DNA of 22,624 bases from Fibrobacter sp. UBA1765 (GTDB lineage: Bacteria > Fibrobacterota > Fibrobacteria > Fibrobacterales > Fibrobacteraceae): contig DCGZ01000112.1 in the NCBI GenBank assembly GCA_002314675.1, positions 1 to 22,624 of the forward strand. The letters are read 5' to 3'. Below are positions 8,346 to 15,254 of this stretch, one piece after another. The translations under genes were made by a program, and so were the position numbers. Numbering within the stretch: the first letter of the stretch is position 1; every line of letters begins with the position of its first letter. A model generated the notes under the pieces. The model was given only the letters and a program-made list of their open reading frames with translations. It searched no databases and had not been told where the DNA came from.

Positions 8346-8647
8346 ATTTTTTCTTTTTTTTGTTTAAATATTTGTCTTAAACTGTTTGCAAAAATTATGC
8401 CAAGGGTGATGTGAGTGCGTTTTTACAAAAAATTCCACAATCCCTTTTACATTTTTGTTTTGAATTACGTTTTCTGTAAATTTCATTCTTGTTTACTACG
8501 AGTCTTGAAAAGCCAAATCTTTATAAGAACATGTTTTGATGCGGTAAAGAATTGTGACTTTGTTAGAATCATTTAATTTACTACTTACATATTTCGTACA
8601 AAGTCTAAAGTCTGTTTAAAGCTAGACATCGTTGGCACAGCTTTTGC
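8346..8647. other. Divergent intergenic region between alsS and the ATP-grasp operon
   Basis: These 302 bases separate two genes pointing away from each other, so both promoters should lie here. The stretch is A/T-rich and encodes no convincing peptide or RNA. The only sharp signals I see are the two sigma-54-like motifs listed separately, at 8385-8403 (leftward) and 8632-8648 (rightward). I find no good sigma-70 pair facing either gene. Confidence 0.6.
8385..8403 (-). promoter_or_regulatory. Sigma-54-like -24/-12 promoter motif for alsS
   Basis: On the minus strand the sequence is TTGGCATAATTTTTGCAAA. The -24 GG and -12 GC are 12 bases apart, as in the sigma-54 consensus (TGGCAC-N5-TTGC), with T in place of C after TGGCA. 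Transcription would start near 8377, leaving a leader of roughly 30 bases before the ATG at 8345. Whether this organism uses sigma-54 here is not shown by the window, and no activator gene is present. Confidence 0.4.
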
Positions 8648-8648
8648 A
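8632..8648 (+). promoter_or_regulatory. Sigma-54-consensus-like motif at the start of the ATP-grasp operon
   Basis: The sequence TTGGCACAGCTTTTGCA matches the sigma-54 consensus at all key positions, with GG at 8634-8635 and GC at 8646-8647 (12 bases apart). It touches the first possible start codon (8648), so if it is used, RNA would begin near 8658-8660 and the real start would be ATG 8660 (nearly leaderless) or later. That conflict lowers confidence. Confidence 0.35.
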
Positions 8649-11125
8649 TGTATTGGGACATGAACTGTGTGGATACAGAAAATATTTTTATTAATTCGCT
8701 TTCTTCATTCTCTAAGGAAGAGTTTGAACACCGTTGCAGGCGCTTGCACAATGTGCTAGATGAAAACGATCTTTCTTCTAGCATGAGTGGAAACCACAAA
8801 GGTACAGACCCAGTCCCTTTGGTAATTTGTCCAGAGGAATGGAAGAAGCTTGAGGAGGGCATTGCACAAAGGGCTCGTCTCTTTAATGCACTTGCCGAGG
8901 ATATTTATGGCGAGCAAAAGCTTTGGAAGAACGGAAAGTTGCTTTCTTCATTGCTATTTGCGAACCCGGACTTTTTGCAAGTTGCCTGGAAGGTTAAGCC
9001 TGCATTTGGTACGTTTGTAAACCTTGCGGCCGTTGATGTCGCAAGGCAAAGCGATGGTACTTTTGTCGCTATTGCAGACCATTTGCAAGTACCGGAAGGC
9101 CTTGGAAAGGCTCTTGAAAATCGCATTGGCGTTAGCCGTGCGTTCCCGGAACTTTTCCGTAGCATGCGAACCGAAAGGCTTGCCGGTTTCTTCAAGAAAC
9201 TGCTTGACGGCTTGAATGAATTGCAGGAATCGCAAGATAACCATGACAAGGGCAAGGTAGTTCTCCTTGCTTCTGGGCCAGACAATGCGCGCCGTGCAGA
9301 AGACGCTGTGCTTGCCCGTTACCTTGGAATTCCTCTTGTAGAAAACGATGACCTTGCAGTCCGTAATTTGCAAGTGTACATGAAGACCTTGATGGGCTTA
9401 AAGAAGATAGGGACCATTTTCCGTCGAGTGGAAGATGGCATGTGCGATCCGCTGGAACTTCGCATTGATAGCGGTGAAGGTGCTGTAGGCCTGATAAGTA
9501 CGGCACGCGCTGGCAATGTCGCTATTGCAAACTTCCTTGGTACGGGAGTCTTGGAAACACCGCTTTTCAAGCCGTTCCTATCAGAAATCTGCAAGGAATT
9601 GTTGGGCGAAGAATTGCTTTTGCCCGATGTTGAAACTTATTGGCTTGGAAATTCTGCCGATGCAAAGCGGGTTTTGGCGGAACCCGAAAAATGGGTTTTC
9701 AAGAAAATCTTTAGAGATCCGGGAACTTTCAAGGCTATTGAACCAAAAGCTTATGCTTCCATGACAACGACAGCGCAGCTTGCGCTTTTGCAGACTATTG
9801 AAAATACTCCAGAAGAATGGGTTGCCGAACGTTCAGTTGATATTGCAACCGACTATGGGTATCGAAATGGTGAAGTGGACCAGGCGATTGCCTTGATGCG
9901 CTTTTTTGCAGTGAATACAAAGAGTGGAACGTCGGTAATGCCTGGTGGACTTGGAATTTTCCAGTTCATTGACAAGTCTAAGCAAGAAAGCGCCGCTGCG
10001 AAGATTTCGAAGGCACACATTCTTGAAGATGAAGTTCTTGAAAAGGATATCTGGGTTCTATCTGAAAGGCCTGTTGCAAACTTCTCGTTGCTTGCACCTG
10101 CGGACCAGGCGATTATGCCTTCGCGTGCTGGTGGTGACTTGCCAAGCCGTGCTGCAGAAAACTTGTATCGCCTTGGTAGGGATCTTTCTGCTTCGAACAT
10201 GATGGCTCGCATTGCAAGAGGCATTGCCGTAAGGCTTTCTGATGAATCGTGGACTGAAATGCCGGAGCTTTCCTGGATCTTGAAGGCTGGACTTGCCGAT
10301 GACAGTCTTTCAATGCTTTCGCAGGATCCGGAAAATGCCTTGCGATACTTTATTCTGCGTAAAGACAACAAGAATGGCATGCAATGTATCTTGACTGAAA
10401 TTCGTGATCTTGCAGTACAGTTGCGCGACAGAATTTCTGAAGATCTGTGGCTTTACTTGAATGGTTTTGGCGTTGCAGAAATGCCAGCTGGTGCTGGTGC
10501 TGCGGCACTGTTGCCTTATTTGAAGGCAGTTCTCTCAGACAGTGCCGCCGTGGCCGGGCTCGCTGCGGACTCCATGACGCGCGGCCACGAATGGCGTTTC
10601 TTGGAAATCGGTCGTGAAATCGAGAACGCCATTCGCACCTTACAGCTTGTAAAAAGTTTGCTTTCGACAGTTCCTGCAGATGAAACAACGAACCTTCGCT
10701 TGTTGCAGGCCGTGCTTGAAATTGGCGATGGGCTTATGACATACCACAGGCGTTACGGTGGTCGCTTGCAAGTTGCACCGGTAATAGACCTTTTGCTTTC
10801 TGACGAATCAAACCCAAGGAGTATTGCATATCAAATAGCAAGGCTTCAAGAAGAAACCTCACGCTTACCTGGAAACAGTTCTGGCGAAGCCGCGTTCTCG
10901 CCGCTTGATCGCGAATTGATGCGCGTACTTACAGACTTGCGACTTGCTAATGTCGAGGTCCTTGCAGAAACTGTTGGCTATAACAGAGAAAATCTTGTAA
11001 AACTTGTAGATGAAGAAATTAGGAATGTAGAACGTATTGCTGAAACTATAAGTAGGCTCTACTTGAACCATGCACCTCGTTCCGGTGTTGTTCACGCCAC
11101 AACAACAGAAGTGTCGGAGGTTTAG
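8648..11125 (+). CDS. Circularly permuted ATP-grasp-like / alpha-E fusion protein (probably inactive ligase unit)
   Basis: The 825-residue protein joins a DUF404/DUF407 ATP-grasp-like region (about 20-480) to an alpha-E (DUF403) helical region (about 498-805). Family landmarks are PVPLVICPEEWKKLEEGIAQRARLFNALAEDIYG (55-88), FANPDFL, IFRRVEDGMCDPLELR (257-272) and MPGGLG (431-436). The metal-binding LEDN motif of active relatives is replaced by IADH (142-145), and the GGYGM nucleotide loop by a DPGTF-type sequence after Lys352. The alpha-E part opens SRAAENLYRLGRDLSASN, without the ERAEN motif of its stand-alone relative. It therefore looks like a non-catalytic partner. It is the first gene of a four-gene operon and its stop is one base before the next start. 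The start is uncertain: 8648 is the longest frame, but ATG 8660 is equally plausible because a promoter-like motif abuts 8648. Confidence 0.85.
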   Translation: MYWDMNCVDTENIFINSLSSFSKEEFEHRCRRLHNVLDENDLSSSMSGNHKGTDPVPLVICPEEWKKLEEGIAQRARLFNALAEDIYGEQKLWKNGKLLSSLLFANPDFLQVAWKVKPAFGTFVNLAAVDVARQSDGTFVAIADHLQVPEGLGKALENRIGVSRAFPELFRSMRTERLAGFFKKLLDGLNELQESQDNHDKGKVVLLASGPDNARRAEDAVLARYLGIPLVENDDLAVRNLQVYMKTLMGLKKIGTIFRRVEDGMCDPLELRIDSGEGAVGLISTARAGNVAIANFLGTGVLETPLFKPFLSEICKELLGEELLLPDVETYWLGNSADAKRVLAEPEKWVFKKIFRDPGTFKAIEPKAYASMTTTAQLALLQTIENTPEEWVAERSVDIATDYGYRNGEVDQAIALMRFFAVNTKSGTSVMPGGLGIFQFIDKSKQESAAAKISKAHILEDEVLEKDIWVLSERPVANFSLLAPADQAIMPSRAGGDLPSRAAENLYRLGRDLSASNMMARIARGIAVRLSDESWTEMPELSWILKAGLADDSLSMLSQDPENALRYFILRKDNKNGMQCILTEIRDLAVQLRDRISEDLWLYLNGFGVAEMPAGAGAAALLPYLKAVLSDSAAVAGLAADSMTRGHEWRFLEIGREIENAIRTLQLVKSLLSTVPADETTNLRLLQAVLEIGDGLMTYHRRYGGRLQVAPVIDLLLSDESNPRSIAYQIARLQEETSRLPGNSSGEAAFSPLDRELMRVLTDLRLANVEVLAETVGYNRENLVKLVDEEIRNVERIAETISRLYLNHAPRSGVVHATTTEVSEV

Positions 11126-11126
11126 T

Positions 11127-12005
11127 ATGCCTATTTATCAGATTGATCACGAAACTGTTTACGATTACAATTTACCAGTTCTTTACAGTAACCATTTGGC
11201 CCACATGCTGCCGAGACAGGTTAGCCGCCAAAAATGGATTAGCCATAGTATCGAGGTGGAACCGAATCCTACGGCAAGGCAGGAAAGGCTTGATATTTTT
11301 GGGAACAGGGTTCTTGCCTTTAGCGTAGAGCAGGAACATACGCATTTTAGCTTTAAGACGACTGGTGTTGTAGAGGTCGGTGAAGGGGAACCTCCAAAGG
11401 CAGGGGAGACCATGCCTTGGGAAGATGTTGCAAAAATGATTCTTCACCCGACAAGTGCAGAAACTTTGGATGCATCTATGTATGCCTATGCATCTCCTTT
11501 TGCAAACTTCGACAATTCAGTTCGCAACTACGCGTTAGAAAGTTTTGAACCTGGTCGTCCGTTGTTCGATGCCGCCTTTGAACTCATGACCCGTATCTAT
11601 ACGGATTGTAAATATACTCCGGGAGCTACAAGGATTGGAGCCCAGCCACAAGAAATTCTGCGCGGTCGTAAAGGTGTTTGCCAGGATTTTGCGCACTTGA
11701 TGATTGGGTGCTTGAGATCGTTGCATTTGCCATGCCGTTATGTCAGTGGATATTTGCGTACACACCCGCCTAAAGGACAACCGAAACTTGTCGGGGCCGA
11801 TGCCACACATGCGTGGGCTAGCACTTTTATCCCTGGCCACGGCTGGGTGGAATTGGACCCGACGAACAATGTGTTAGGTGGATGTGAACACATTATCCTT
11901 GCATGGGGACGCGATTTTGGAGATGTAAGTCCTTTGAAGGGTGTCATTACCGGTGGTGGCGATCATACCTTAAGGGTTGGCGTGAACGTAGACTTAAAAG
12001 AATAA
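11127..12005 (+). CDS. Transglutaminase-like cysteine protease/amidase of the ATP-grasp/alpha-E system
   Basis: The 292-residue protein has a beta-rich bacterial transglutaminase N-terminal domain (about 3-80: YQIDHETVYDYNLPV, HMLPRQ) followed by a transglutaminase core. The catalytic triad is visible as Cys185 in GRKGVCQDFAH, His228 in ADATHAWAS and Asp244 in GWVELDPTNN. There is no signal peptide, so it should act in the cytoplasm. Members of this family sit beside circularly permuted ATP-grasp and alpha-E genes in many bacteria and are thought to cut or transfer peptide or isopeptide bonds made by the ligase. The start at 11127 is fixed by GGAGG at 11116-11120, six bases upstream; the longer in-frame extension overlaps the previous gene and lacks such a site. 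The one-base gap to the fusion gene implies translational coupling. Confidence 0.9.
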   Translation: MPIYQIDHETVYDYNLPVLYSNHLAHMLPRQVSRQKWISHSIEVEPNPTARQERLDIFGNRVLAFSVEQEHTHFSFKTTGVVEVGEGEPPKAGETMPWEDVAKMILHPTSAETLDASMYAYASPFANFDNSVRNYALESFEPGRPLFDAAFELMTRIYTDCKYTPGATRIGAQPQEILRGRKGVCQDFAHLMIGCLRSLHLPCRYVSGYLRTHPPKGQPKLVGADATHAWASTFIPGHGWVELDPTNNVLGGCEHIILAWGRDFGDVSPLKGVITGGGDHTLRVGVNVDLKE

Positions 12006-12028
12006 CACATACACAAGGAAAAAAGACC

Positions 12029-13522
12029 ATGAAATTTGGAAACTACAATACTGAAGGCTTTTATGACGAACTTTGCCTTCCCGATGGGACGCCCCGTCCG
12101 GCGGCAGAACCGTTGATTACTCGTATCAACGAACTTCCCGAGGGCGAACTGCAGCGTCGCCAGAAGGTTGCAGAATCCGCTTTCTATGATAACGGGATTA
12201 CCTTTGCTGTTTATGGCAACAAGGATGGAAAGGATAAGATTATTCCTTTCGATGTGATTCCCCGTATTGTAAGTGCTGCCGACTGGAAGCACTTGGAAGC
12301 AGGTCTAAAGCAACGTACAGAAGCTTTGAATTGCTTCCTTACGGATATCTATAATGATCGCAAAATTTTGCGTGATAAGGTTGTTCCTGAAAGTCTTATC
12401 AACACTTGTACTGCTTATCGTCCGCAGATGGAAGGTTTTGTGCCGCCTAAAGGAATTTGGGCTCACATTACGGGTACCGACCTTGTTCGTGATACCGATG
12501 GAACCTTCTACGTGCTAGAAGATAATATGCGTTGCCCAAGTGGTGTTTCTTATGTGTTGCAGAACCGCCAAATTTTAAAGCGTACATTCCCGCAGGTATT
12601 TTCTCATTGCTCTATCCGTCCTGTTGACGAATATTGTACTCGACTCCGTAAAGCTTTGGAATACCTAGCAGAAGGTGTAGATGTGCCAAAGGTTGTAGTG
12701 CTTACTCCGGGTATTTACAATTCTGCATATTACGAACATTCTTATTTAGCTCAGCAGATGGGTGTTGACCTTGTAACCGGTGATGACCTTGTTGTACAAG
12801 ACAAGAAAGTTTATGCTCGTACAACTCGTGGCCTAAAGCAAGTTCACGTTATTTATCGTCGTGTAGATGATGAATTCCTTGATCCGCAAGTATTCCGTCC
12901 GGATTCTTGCTTGGGTGTTCCTGGCTTGATTGAAGCTTACAAGGCTGGAAACGTAGCTCTTGCAAATGCTCCTGGTTGCGGTGTAGCTGACGATAAGGCA
13001 ATCTACACCTATGTTCCAGAAATCATCAAGTACTATCTTGGCGAAGAAGCGATTATTCCGAATGTGCCGACATTTGTGTGTGAAAATCCAAAGCACATGC
13101 AGCATGTGATTGACCATATCGAAAACATGGTGGTAAAGGCTGCTAGCGAATCTGGTGGCTATGGTATGCTTGTTGGTCCAAAATCTACCAAGGAAGAATG
13201 CGAAGCCTTCAAGGAAAAGATTCGTAAGAATCCCCGAAACTACATTGCACAGCCGATGATTTCTTTAAGCCGTGTGCCTTGCATTGTTGATGGTGGCTTT
13301 GAAGGTCGCCATGTGGACTTGCGTCCTTACATTGTACAGGGTAAGGAAACATACATTTTACCTGGTGGCCTTACTCGAGTTGCACTCCGAAAGGGTTCCA
13401 TCGTGGTAAATAGTTCTCAGGGCGGTGGCTGTAAGGATACCTGGGTCGTTGCTGAAAATGAAAAGGCTCCAGAACTTGGCCAGGCAAGGCAATGGATGGA
13501 ACAACAACAGCAACAACAATAG
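12029..13522 (+). CDS. Circularly permuted type 2 ATP-grasp ligase (intact catalytic motifs)
   Basis: The 497-residue protein is a DUF404/DUF407 circularly permuted ATP-grasp enzyme predicted to form amide bonds from a carboxylate and an amine using ATP. It keeps the expected motifs: VYGNKDG (61-67), FDVIPRI (74-80), the metal-binding VLEDNMRCPSGVSYVLQNR (162-180, with Glu164 and Asn166), YRRVDDEFLDP (276-286), Lys370 with the nucleotide loop SGGYGM (375-380), HVDLRPY (428-434), PGGLTR and SSQGGGCKDTW (462-472). Start 12029 is set by AAGGAA at 12015-12020. The C-terminus ends in six Gln encoded by CAA/CAG repeats, unlike the rest of the family. It follows the transglutaminase gene by 23 bp, but 178 bp of hairpin repeats separate it from the alpha-E gene. 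Substrate unknown. Confidence 0.9.
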   Translation: MKFGNYNTEGFYDELCLPDGTPRPAAEPLITRINELPEGELQRRQKVAESAFYDNGITFAVYGNKDGKDKIIPFDVIPRIVSAADWKHLEAGLKQRTEALNCFLTDIYNDRKILRDKVVPESLINTCTAYRPQMEGFVPPKGIWAHITGTDLVRDTDGTFYVLEDNMRCPSGVSYVLQNRQILKRTFPQVFSHCSIRPVDEYCTRLRKALEYLAEGVDVPKVVVLTPGIYNSAYYEHSYLAQQMGVDLVTGDDLVVQDKKVYARTTRGLKQVHVIYRRVDDEFLDPQVFRPDSCLGVPGLIEAYKAGNVALANAPGCGVADDKAIYTYVPEIIKYYLGEEAIIPNVPTFVCENPKHMQHVIDHIENMVVKAASESGGYGMLVGPKSTKEECEAFKEKIRKNPRNYIAQPMISLSRVPCIVDGGFEGRHVDLRPYIVQGKETYILPGGLTRVALRKGSIVVNSSQGGGCKDTWVVAENEKAPELGQARQWMEQQQQQQ

Positions 13523-13690
13523 ACGAAAGAACGGCGCTTCGCGCCTACAGACGAGAGACGAAAGACAAGGTCGGGGCTTCGCCCCTAGGGGTTTATAGAA
13601 GTGAAAACACAAAAAATAAACTCAGAGCACCTGAAAGGTGCGACCTCAAAGCGTGGCAAAGCCACGCGCCCTCACACCTCAAAACCTTTT
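13523..13690. repeat. Intergenic repeat with four consecutive triloop hairpins inside the operon
   Basis: Four short perfect stems with three-base loops follow one another: GGCGC-ttc-GCGCC (13533-13545), GGGGC-ttc-GCCCC (13573-13585), CACCT-gaa-AGGTG (13628-13640) and GCGTGGC-aaa-GCCACGC (13651-13667). Between them are ACGAAAGAC/ACGAGAGAC-type tracts. A related arrangement occurs at 22486-22560, so this is a dispersed repeat rather than gene-specific sequence. No T run follows any stem, so it is not a standard terminator. No gene is supported here. Confidence 0.7.
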
Positions 13691-13700
13691 AGGAAAAATT

Positions 13701-14630
13701 ATGTTAAGTAGAGTTGCAAATTCCATTTATTGGCTTGCCCGCTATATTGAACGTGCAGAAAATGTTGCCCGTAGTATTGATGTTAATCTTCAGCTTCAAT
13801 TGGATTTGCCAGGAGAAGAACGTCCATGGGAACCGGTAATTCAGATTGCTGGAAATGCGGATGAGTTCTTTAAAAAGTATGCTCATGTTTCCATTGAAAA
13901 TGCCTTGATGTTCTTGACATTTGACAGTGAAAACCCGAGTAGCATCATTTCTTGCGTGGCGGCAGCGCGTGAAAATGCTCGTTGCGTTCGTGAAAGAATT
14001 TCATCGGAACTTTGGATTGCTATTAACCAGTTCTATTTGAAACTGAGTGATCCTGAAATGCCTAAGCAGGCTTTGGCTGCCCCGCACGCTTTTTACAACA
14101 GCGTAAAGGAATTTAGTCAGCTGACAGTTGGTATTATTCAAGGTACTATGAGTCATGATGTGGCATGGAACTTTGCTCGTCTTGGTACAATGCTTGAACG
14201 CGCCGACCAGACTTCTCGTATTTTGGATGTCAAGTATTACATTCTTCTTCCGGATGTAAGTATGGTTGGTATGGCTTTGGATACAGTGCAGTGGAATGCG
14301 GTTCTTAAGAGCGTTGGCGCCTACGAAATGTTCCATCGCCAAAATTCCAACGTAACTCCTTACAACGTTGCAGAATTCTTGCTTCTTCGTGAAGATTTCC
14401 CACGTTCCTTGCGCTATTGCTTGGAGCAGGCAGAAATTTGCCTGAAGAACATTGCATTCCCTGTAAAGAGCAATGTGGAATCCATTCGACTTTTGGGTAA
14501 ATTGCGTTCTGATGTAACTTTTACGACCATCGAAGAAATTATTCGTGATGGGCTTCATGAACGTATTGAGAAAACCCAGATTCGCTTATGCGACTTAGGC
14601 ACTCAAATCTGGAAGGATTTTTTCTGCTAG
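13701..14630 (+). CDS. Alpha-E domain protein (DUF403)
   Basis: The 309-residue all-helical protein opens with the family hallmark MLSRVANSIYWLARYIERAENVARSIDVN, and further helices carry ENARCVRERISSELWIAIN, LGTMLERADQTSRILDVKYY and FLLLREDFPRSLRYCLEQAE, all typical of alpha-E proteins (about 310 residues). The ERAEN and ERADQ repeats with conserved Glu and Arg suggest a binding surface or active pocket, but the biochemical role is not known. Stand-alone alpha-E genes nearly always accompany a circularly permuted ATP-grasp gene, as here. The start is the ATG at 13701 with AGGA at 13691-13694; the longer in-frame extension to 13638 is repeat sequence. The gene ends the operon and is followed by a strong terminator. 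Confidence 0.9.
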   Translation: MLSRVANSIYWLARYIERAENVARSIDVNLQLQLDLPGEERPWEPVIQIAGNADEFFKKYAHVSIENALMFLTFDSENPSSIISCVAAARENARCVRERISSELWIAINQFYLKLSDPEMPKQALAAPHAFYNSVKEFSQLTVGIIQGTMSHDVAWNFARLGTMLERADQTSRILDVKYYILLPDVSMVGMALDTVQWNAVLKSVGAYEMFHRQNSNVTPYNVAEFLLLREDFPRSLRYCLEQAEICLKNIAFPVKSNVESIRLLGKLRSDVTFTTIEEIIRDGLHERIEKTQIRLCDLGTQIWKDFFC

Positions 14631-14633
14631 GAC

Positions 14634-14705
14634 CGCGCGGCGTAACCCGCGTGACTTCAAATAAAATCTGCTGATCCACACAGCATAGGGCCCGTAAGGA
14701 GGCCC
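14634..14705 (+). other. Structured GC-rich 3' segment of unknown role
   Basis: Between the alpha-E stop and the terminator lie three possible stems: CGCGG/CCGCG (14636-14651), TGCTG/CAGCA (14669-14685) and GGGCC/GGCCC (14688-14705). The first and third loops both begin CGTAA. It is more GC-rich than its surroundings. It may be a structured 3' UTR or a small RNA sharing the operon terminator. It does not match SRP RNA, tmRNA or a riboswitch that I know. Confidence 0.35.
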
Positions 14706-14706
14706 G

Positions 14707-14746
14707 CGGCAGGGAATTGGTAAGGCTTTTCCCTGCCGTTTTTTTT
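14707..14746 (+). terminator. Strong rho-independent terminator of the ATP-grasp/alpha-E operon
   Basis: CGGCAGGGAA (14707-14716) pairs perfectly with TTCCCTGCCG (14729-14738) across a 12-base loop and is followed by eight T residues. It points rightward only, because no T run is present for the opposite strand. Confidence 0.93.
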
Positions 14747-14750
14747 GTTT

Positions 14751-15113
14751 CTAGAATTGTTTACTCATGAAGTTCATGGTCGAACCAATGAAGTCTATTT
14801 TCTTAGTTTGCCCATTTTCTATATAGTGAACTGTAATATCTCCATTTTGCGTTTTTTCACTGATTCTAGCTCTACCTTTGAAATACCAAATGGTATCGCC
14901 GGTAAAGGAATTTGTGACTGTGATTTCACGGCTTGAATAAAATGTTTTTGCCATTTCGTCAGAAACAGCGGCGTCAAGCTGTCCGATGCCTGTAGCTGGT
15001 ATTTCAATGTTTTCCGCTTTTTCTGCAATTTTGTTGACAGTTTTTAAAACTTCCTCTTCATCACAAGCAGTCATAATGAATAAACAAATTGCAAATAGGC
15101 ATAATTTCTTCAT
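14751..15113 (-). CDS. Small hypothetical lipoprotein
   Basis: The 120-residue product has a short lipoprotein signal (MKKLCLFAICLFIMTAC) with lipobox IMTAC, so Cys17 should be lipidated. Asp follows the Cys, which in enterobacteria favours retention in the inner membrane; whether that rule holds here is unknown. The mature part (DEEEVLKTVNKIAEKAENIEIP, ITVTNSFTGDTIWYFKGRARI, ITVHYIENGQTKKIDFIGS) is a helix followed by beta strands. I recognise no family. ATG 15113 is preferred over the upstream TTG at 15122 because it places the Lys-Lys right at the start of the signal. It is transcribed divergently from uvrD. Confidence 0.7.
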   Translation of the reverse strand: MKKLCLFAICLFIMTACDEEEVLKTVNKIAEKAENIEIPATGIGQLDAAVSDEMAKTFYSSREITVTNSFTGDTIWYFKGRARISEKTQNGDITVHYIENGQTKKIDFIGSTMNFMSKQF

Positions 15114-15188
15114 GCACCACAATATAAAAAAGAATTTTTTTTAGCGAAATTCATTGTTTCACTTGCTTTCCTTTCAATTCAATTCATA

Positions 15189-15217
15189 TTGACAATGTAT
15201 TTATTTATATCTATATT
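15189..15217 (+). promoter_or_regulatory. Sigma-70-type promoter of uvrD
   Basis: TTGACA at 15189-15194 is separated by exactly 17 bp from TATATT at 15212-15217. Transcription would start near 15224, giving a leader of about 30 bases that contains AAAGG (15242-15246) eight bases before the ATG at 15255. This is the clearest housekeeping promoter in the window. Confidence 0.75.
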
Positions 15218-15254
15218 GTAAGTGAACAAAAGAACACTAATAAAGGTCTAAGGC

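Noticed and set aside
11070..11126. Upstream extension of the transglutaminase start
   Set aside because: The extension overlaps the previous gene, and a GGAGG site fixes the start at 11127.
11903..12028. Upstream extension of the ATP-grasp start into the transglutaminase gene
   Set aside because: AAGGAA precedes ATG 12029 at a normal distance, and the family begins with the NTEGFYDEL region.
14634..14746. Possible small SRP RNA, suggested by a GGCCCGTAAGGA-like loop
   Set aside because: The conserved SRP helix 8 core (GGAAGG opposite AGCAG) is not present in the right order.
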